DNA of 19,324 nt from contig JAHACW010000043.1 of NCBI GenBank assembly GCA_018375675.1, positions 1-19,324 of the forward strand, in the 5' to 3' direction. The notes under the pieces were generated by a model. The model saw nothing but the letters and a program-made list of their open reading frames with translations, was not told the origin of the DNA and did not search any database. A program made the translations under genes and the position numbers. Below, piece by piece: positions 15,464 through 19,324 of the stretch. The stretch comes from Actinomyces sp. (GTDB lineage Bacteria; Actinomycetota; Actinomycetes; Actinomycetales; Actinomycetaceae). How positions within the stretch are numbered: the stretch's first letter is position 1; every line of letters begins with the position of its first letter.

Positions 15464-16822
15464 GTGTTCGAGTCCCTGCCGGACATCCCGCGCCTGTTCA
15501 CCGCCCTGGCCGAATGGGGCGCCGCCCTCGTGTATGTGTTCGTCGTCGCGCGCTCGGCGTCGTCGAACGCCCTAAACCCGAACGCTGCTATCCCCCGATG
15601 GAGGCTCGCCGTTGCGGCCGTCGGTGGCCTCGTAGTGCTCGTCGGCGCCCAGGAACTGCTCGGCCGCGCTCCCCTGTCCCTGTGGGTGCCGGGCATGATG
15701 ATGGCGTACGCACTCATGTGGTGCGTGATCCGCGTGGGAACCGCGCTGGACTGGCGCTGGGTGACGCACATGAGCGCACGCGCGTTCATCGTGGCTGAGC
15801 TCGCAGCATCCCTCGCCTGGCAGGTCGTCGTGTACTCCCACTCCGACAAGCCCTACTGGCACCCGTTGTCGTTCGGAGGTTTTGCCGCGATTGCGGCGAC
15901 GTGTCTGGCCGTCGTCTACTTCTTCGAACGGCGCATCTACCGCCAGGGAGCGCTGCCCATTCTCCGTTTCGCAGACCTCGCCTCTGGCGTTTTTATCGGC
16001 ATCGCGATCTTTTCCCTGTCCAACCTGAGTTTTATCTCGACGGCCACCCCATTTTCCGGGCGCGCCGGGTTGGAGGTCTTCTACATCCGCACCCTCGTGG
16101 ACCTGGCCGGCTACGCGATCCTGTTCGCGCAGTTCGAGCGCATCCAGCAGAGCGCAACCGAGCGCGAACTCGCATCCATCCAGGCCTCCCTGGATGCCCA
16201 GCACCACCAGTATCTGGCAGCCAAGGAGGACATGGAGCAGGTGGCGCGCGCTCACCACGACCTCAAGCACCAGGTGGAGGCGATCCGCGCGGAGCTAGAC
16301 CCGGGACGCGCCGCCGCATCGTTTGCCGAGCTCGAGTCTTCGATCGAGCAGATCGGCCAGCAGTACCACAGCGGCAATGCGGTCCTCGACGTCATCCTGA
16401 CGACGAAGGGCCGTGCGTGCACTGCAGCGGGTATCAACTTCACGGCGGTCGCCGACGGCGCTCTGCTGGGATCCATGTCATCGATGGACATCGCCACCCT
16501 CTTCGGCAACGCCCTCGACAACGCGATCGAGGCCTCGCGGCGCGTCGACGACCCTGCCAAGCGCCTCATCAAACTGGCGCTATTCCGTCAGGGGCAGATG
16601 GTGGTCATCCGTGTCGACAACTGGTTCGACGGTCGCCTCAACACGGACGCCGGTGGACGCCTCACGACAATTAAGCCTGACACCGTCCGACACGGCTGGG
16701 GGGTTAAATCCATCCAGTGGACGGCCCGCAAGTACGGCGGCCAGGCGGTGACGGACGTGGCAGACCACTGGTTCACGCTGACGGTGCTTCTCCCGTCCAC
16801 GAATGCCCAGGAGGACGAATGA
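15464..16822 (+). CDS. GHKL sensor histidine kinase (AgrC/HPK10 type)
   Basis: A 452-residue membrane sensor kinase, partner of the upstream LytTR regulator. The N-terminal half has about six hydrophobic segments (roughly 14-30, 48-66, 72-90, 105-125, 138-154, 172-190) with a further one near 208-223, like AgrC-type peptide sensors. A coiled-coil linker (about 225-262) leads to the HHDLKHQ motif (264-270), with phosphoacceptor H265. The catalytic domain has the N box LFGNALDNAIEA (347-358) and the G box HGWGVKSI (410-417). AgrC-type kinases generally sense peptides, but no agrB-like processing protease or propeptide gene is visible nearby, so the ligand is unknown. The GTG start follows the regulator's stop by one base. 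Its last codons contain the AGGAGG site for the GNAT gene. Confidence 0.9.
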   Translation: MFESLPDIPRLFTALAEWGAALVYVFVVARSASSNALNPNAAIPRWRLAVAAVGGLVVLVGAQELLGRAPLSLWVPGMMMAYALMWCVIRVGTALDWRWVTHMSARAFIVAELAASLAWQVVVYSHSDKPYWHPLSFGGFAAIAATCLAVVYFFERRIYRQGALPILRFADLASGVFIGIAIFSLSNLSFISTATPFSGRAGLEVFYIRTLVDLAGYAILFAQFERIQQSATERELASIQASLDAQHHQYLAAKEDMEQVARAHHDLKHQVEAIRAELDPGRAAASFAELESSIEQIGQQYHSGNAVLDVILTTKGRACTAAGINFTAVADGALLGSMSSMDIATLFGNALDNAIEASRRVDDPAKRLIKLALFRQGQMVVIRVDNWFDGRLNTDAGGRLTTIKPDTVRHGWGVKSIQWTARKYGGQAVTDVADHWFTLTVLLPSTNAQEDE

Positions 16823-17340
16823 CGATCCTAGACACCCCCCGCCTACGCTTACGGCCCTGGAACGATATGGACGCACCGGAACTCTACGAGCTGGCCCGCG
16901 ATCCCCGCATCGGGATGCTGTGCGGATGGAAACCCTACGAGTGCATCGACGATGCCCACGAGGCGCTGTCGACCTTCCTAGCGGCACCCGACAGCTACGC
17001 GGTGACGCTCGGATCGACCGGCGACATCGTGGGCTCGATCGCGCTGCGCATTGACACAGACTCCCCCGAGGCAACCGTCGCTGACATCGGATACTGGATC
17101 GGCGCACCCTACTGGGGCAACGGATACGCGACGGAGGCGGGGCACGCCATCATCGAGCGTGCGCGTGAGCTGGGCGTCGAGACGATCATCTTGAAATACT
17201 TCGACGGAAACGACGCCTCGCGCCGGGTCTCAGAAAAGCTCGGCTTTGCATGGCGCGAGCGCGAGGAGGACGTGGAATACCCGCACATCGGTAAGCGCCT
17301 GACCGTCCATTGGACGGAGCTGGTGCTCGCCGGGCGCTAA
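16819..17340 (+). CDS. GNAT-family N-acetyltransferase (RimJ/RimL-like)
   Basis: A 173-residue acetyltransferase of the GNAT fold. TPRLRLRPWNDMDAPELYE (6-24) is the usual opening of RimJ/RimL-type members. IGYWIGAPYWGNGYATEA (90-107) holds the acetyl-CoA pyrophosphate loop, with W-G-N-G-Y in place of the more common R-G-x-G. DGNDASRRVSEKLGF (129-143) is the conserved C-terminal signature. The substrate could be a protein N-terminus, an amino acid or an antibiotic; nothing visible decides. ATG 16819 overlaps the kinase stop as ATGA and has AGGAGG four bases upstream, so it is translated with the two-component system. The facing GT2 gene ends 10 bp away with no terminator between them. Confidence 0.92.
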   Translation: MTILDTPRLRLRPWNDMDAPELYELARDPRIGMLCGWKPYECIDDAHEALSTFLAAPDSYAVTLGSTGDIVGSIALRIDTDSPEATVADIGYWIGAPYWGNGYATEAGHAIIERARELGVETIILKYFDGNDASRRVSEKLGFAWREREEDVEYPHIGKRLTVHWTELVLAGR

Positions 17341-17350
17341 CGGCCGTCCC

Positions 17351-18361
17351 TTAGTTGAAGCCGAGGATCGCCGCGGCGACCTTGTAGCCTCCGCGCACGA
17401 GCGTCGGCGACGCGTGGCGCACAAGGCCGGCGAGCAGGTCCTGGCGCAGTCGATCCGTGGCCTCGGGATTGATCTGGTCCATGGTCTCCCAGATCTGTTC
17501 CTTGAGGGCCAGGTGCTCGGGGGTGCCCGACAGCTGAGCCATGACGGAGCAGACGACGGCGTTGATACGCAGGTAGTGGACCATGTAGCGCCACAGTTTT
17601 TCCTCGACCTCGGCGCGCGGAGGCAGCGCACGGGTCATCGCCTCGTTCACCCGGGCGAGCTGATCCAGGCGCGTGATCATGACCTTCTCGTTGACGGACT
17701 GGTCGTCGCGGCCGATGAAATAGTGGTACAGGTCCACGTCCAGGTAGCGGATCGTGGAGACGTAGGGCAGCGGCACGAACGAGTAGAGGTAGTCCACGTA
17801 GAACGTGTGCTCCGGCATGACCAGCCCGGAGGCCCGCACGACCTCGGTGCGCATCGTCAGGGCGTGCATCATGAGGTACTGGTCGTAGCGGCATCGGCGT
17901 AGGTCGGCCCAACCGAAGGTGCGTCCGCGAGGCAGAACGTTGCGGTAGCGGATGACGGCCTTGACCGACTTTCCCTGCTTGTCGTAGACGTAGTTGGTGA
18001 CGAGCAGGTCCAGGTCACGCCCGGCCTCGCGTTCCTCGCGCAGGACGTCGAGAACGGCGTTTGTCGCGCGTCGGTCCAGCCAGTCATCGGAGTCGACGAC
18101 GCGCACGTGCGTGCCGGTGGCAGCGGCGAGGCCGGCGTTGACGGCGCCGCCGTGCCCCTTGTTCTCCTGGTGGATGACTGTCACGGAGGGATAGCGAGCG
18201 GCCCACTCATCGGCGATCTCGGCGGTACGGTCCTTCGAACCGTCGTTGACGATAATCGCCTCGAGTTCGTCGCCGTATCCGACGAGCGTGGTCAGCGCCC
18301 GGTCGAGATAATCCTCGGAGTTGTAGGCGGGCACGATCACCGTCAGTAGCGGCGCGCTCAT
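17351..18361 (-). CDS. GT2-family glycosyltransferase
   Basis: A 336-residue glycosyltransferase with an N-terminal GT-A domain: LTVIVPAYNSEDYLDRAL (6-23), nucleotide-binding VNDGSKDRT (38-46), ENKGHGGAVNAGL (66-78), and the metal-binding DxD motif VVDSDDWLD (88-96). The C-terminal ~200 residues are soluble, with DQYLMMHALTMR and YVDYLYSFVPLPY. This resembles EpsH/WcaA-like transferases that add sugars to surface polysaccharide or to a lipid carrier. The donor is unknown; with glf in the same region UDP-galactofuranose is possible. ATG 18361 follows AGGAG six bases upstream. A TAGACT hexamer overlapping the stop codon of the upstream GtrA-like gene could be an own promoter, but the 31-bp gap also allows cotranscription with it. 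Confidence 0.9.
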   Translation of the reverse strand: MSAPLLTVIVPAYNSEDYLDRALTTLVGYGDELEAIIVNDGSKDRTAEIADEWAARYPSVTVIHQENKGHGGAVNAGLAAATGTHVRVVDSDDWLDRRATNAVLDVLREEREAGRDLDLLVTNYVYDKQGKSVKAVIRYRNVLPRGRTFGWADLRRCRYDQYLMMHALTMRTEVVRASGLVMPEHTFYVDYLYSFVPLPYVSTIRYLDVDLYHYFIGRDDQSVNEKVMITRLDQLARVNEAMTRALPPRAEVEEKLWRYMVHYLRINAVVCSVMAQLSGTPEHLALKEQIWETMDQINPEATDRLRQDLLAGLVRHASPTLVRGGYKVAAAILGFN

Positions 18362-18392
18362 GGAGTCTCCTCTCGTGAAGTCTGCCAGTAGT

Positions 18393-19004
18393 CTACTGTG
18401 CTGCGCTGACCTGCGCGTCCTCCTGCGTGGGTTCCTGCTTGAAGATCACTTTAAAGATGGGGAAGAACACCCAGAAGGAGATAGCTGCGTTAATGATCAT
18501 CGTGATGACGTCGGCGAAGGTTTCGCCGCCCGCACCCATCGTCGAAATCGCCCACGCGTAAATCGGATCCTTGTAGAGGACCTGGAGGGCCGCCGCCGCA
18601 ATCGTGATGACGACGTAGGCGACCGCGTACCAGAAGGCTGCCTTGCCCACCGACGAGTTGGATTTGAAGGTGACGTTGCGCTGAGCGAAGAAGTTGATGA
18701 CCTGAGCGATCAGCAGCGTGATCTCGACGGCGAGGAAGTACGCAAGGCCACCGCCCCCGCCCACCGACATCGAACCGGCCGAGTAATCGAAGAGATAGAC
18801 GGTGTGCCCGTGGGAGACGCCGACGGGCAGGAACTGGAAGGCCGTGTCGACGAGGCTCGTGTGCGCGAACATCGCCTTGAACGCCGGCATGAGAACCAGC
18901 TGCAGCACCGTAATGCCGTTGGAGAGGATGAAGAAGATGATGAACTGGGCGGCCGTGGTGTGCTTGTCTTCGAAGGCAGTCCACCAGCGCTTGAGAGCCT
19001 GCAT
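18393..19004 (-). CDS. GtrA-family membrane protein
   Basis: A 203-residue membrane protein of the GtrA-like family, proteins thought to flip or present undecaprenyl-phosphate-linked sugars for surface glycan decoration. Four hydrophobic helices are predicted at about 18-40, 88-107, 122-142 and 163-185. The family signature around VINFFAQRNVTFKS (102-115) is clear. The usual family length is 120-140 residues; the extra length is a loop of about 45 residues between helices 1 and 2 and a hydrophilic tail EPTQEDAQVSAAQ. ATG 19004 has AAAGGA seven bases before it. It lies between the edge gene and the GT2 gene, and GtrA/GT2 pairs commonly act together in glycan modification. Confidence 0.88.
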   Translation of the reverse strand: MQALKRWWTAFEDKHTTAAQFIIFFILSNGITVLQLVLMPAFKAMFAHTSLVDTAFQFLPVGVSHGHTVYLFDYSAGSMSVGGGGGLAYFLAVEITLLIAQVINFFAQRNVTFKSNSSVGKAAFWYAVAYVVITIAAAALQVLYKDPIYAWAISTMGAGGETFADVITMIINAAISFWVFFPIFKVIFKQEPTQEDAQVSAAQ

Positions 19005-19048
19005 GAGTTGTCCTTTACGTCAGTGTGTTGAACAAGGCCGGGGCCGCG

Positions 19049-19324
19049 TCATCGGGTCTGGTCGAGTTCGCGCTGGGTGGCCTTGTTGGCGCGGGCGTTC
19101 GAGATAAAGCCGAGGGCGGCGCGGGTGAGTCCTCGCAGGGGGTGCCCGTTGACGGCCAGGAGGAGCGCGTCCACCATGTCGGGACTTGCCGCGCCGTTGC
19201 TCATCTTCGCGATGGCACGGAAAGGCATGTTGAGGACGAAGAGGATGTTGAGATCCGGTGTTCCCTTAGCGTCAGCCTTCGCTTTGAGGGCATGAAGCTT
19301 GCGTCCGGCGACGCGGGCAAGCCA
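19049..19324 (-). CDS. C-terminal fragment at right edge; possibly a large GH3 beta-glucosidase-like protein
   Basis: An open minus-strand frame runs from the right edge to TGA at 19051-19049 and gives 91 residues of C-terminus. It starts WLARVAGRKLHALKAKADAK and contains LNILFVLNMPFRAIAKMS (26-42), PDMVDALLLAVNGHPLRGL (48-66) and a basic amphipathic end, FISNARANKATQRELDQTR. The order NMPFRAIAKM, then MVDALL..VNG, then RGL resembles the C-terminus of large actinobacterial and bifidobacterial GH3 beta-glucosidases as I recall them, but this is a weak match by memory and the catalytic region is outside the window. Codon use and lack of stops support a real gene. The 44 bp up to the GtrA start contain that gene's ribosome site. 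Confidence 0.5.
   Translation of the reverse strand, partial: WLARVAGRKLHALKAKADAKGTPDLNILFVLNMPFRAIAKMSNGAASPDMVDALLLAVNGHPLRGLTRAALGFISNARANKATQRELDQTR

Noticed and set aside
18386..18398. A small palindrome CAGTAG-T-CTACTG around the GtrA stop codon
   Set aside because: A one-base centre cannot form a hairpin, and a 6-bp arm is expected by chance.

Overview
The window is about 19.3 kb of GC-rich chromosomal DNA with tightly packed genes, frequent GTG starts and 1-4 nt start/stop overlaps. A TrmH/class-2 pyrD pair, a DUF3043 protein, an orphan trpD beside a GIY-YIG protein and a HesB/glycerate-kinase pair all point to an actinobacterium. The absence of cytochrome bc1/aa3 genes where mycobacteria carry them, together with a UDP-galactopyranose mutase/glycosyltransferase/GtrA block, suggests a facultative or anaerobic member of the Actinomycetaceae (Actinomyces/Schaalia type). 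The lineage is inferred from gene content; it was not tested by a search. I see no tRNA, rRNA, CRISPR array, insertion sequence or prophage gene.

Left part (1-6309). The C-terminal part of a UvrC-like GIY-YIG protein enters from the left edge and converges on a minus-strand set. In order of transcription this set is: M20 dipeptidase, glycerate-kinase-like protein, HesB/ErpA iron-sulfur carrier, tandem-FKBP lipoprotein, a perfect 18-bp hairpin, a degenerate receiver protein, and trpD. The dipeptidase/kinase pair and the receiver/trpD pair are translationally coupled by overlaps.

Middle (6310-12492). A divergent promoter region drives the dipeptidase on one side and a two-TM DUF3043 protein on the other. 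Rightward genes are DUF3043, a hypothetical protein with a Trp-rich C-terminus, and pyrD-trmH. A shared hairpin separates trmH from a convergent minus-strand operon: an NSS amino-acid transporter (MetP-like), its 53-residue small subunit (MetS-like), and a HAD-IIB phosphatase. Several genes have a TANNNT hexamer 6-7 nt before the start codon, as expected for leaderless transcripts.

Right part (12493-19324). An AEC-family transporter lies downstream of glf (UDP-galactopyranose mutase). Divergent from glf runs a LytTR response regulator, a GHKL (AgrC-type) sensor kinase and a GNAT acetyltransferase, all overlapping or 1 nt apart. Converging on these is a minus-strand envelope group: an edge fragment of an unrecognised protein (possibly the C-terminus of a large GH3 glycosidase), a GtrA-family membrane protein and a GT2 glycosyltransferase. 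Together with glf these suggest assembly of a galactofuranose-containing surface glycan, with an embedded signalling system of unknown input.

No clearly new multi-gene system is evident. The most intriguing items are the orphan AgrC/LytTR pair with a palindrome-rich promoter region, the Lys-less receiver coupled to trpD, the Trp-tailed hypothetical protein behind a 30-bp-spaced direct repeat, and the compact leaderless promoters.
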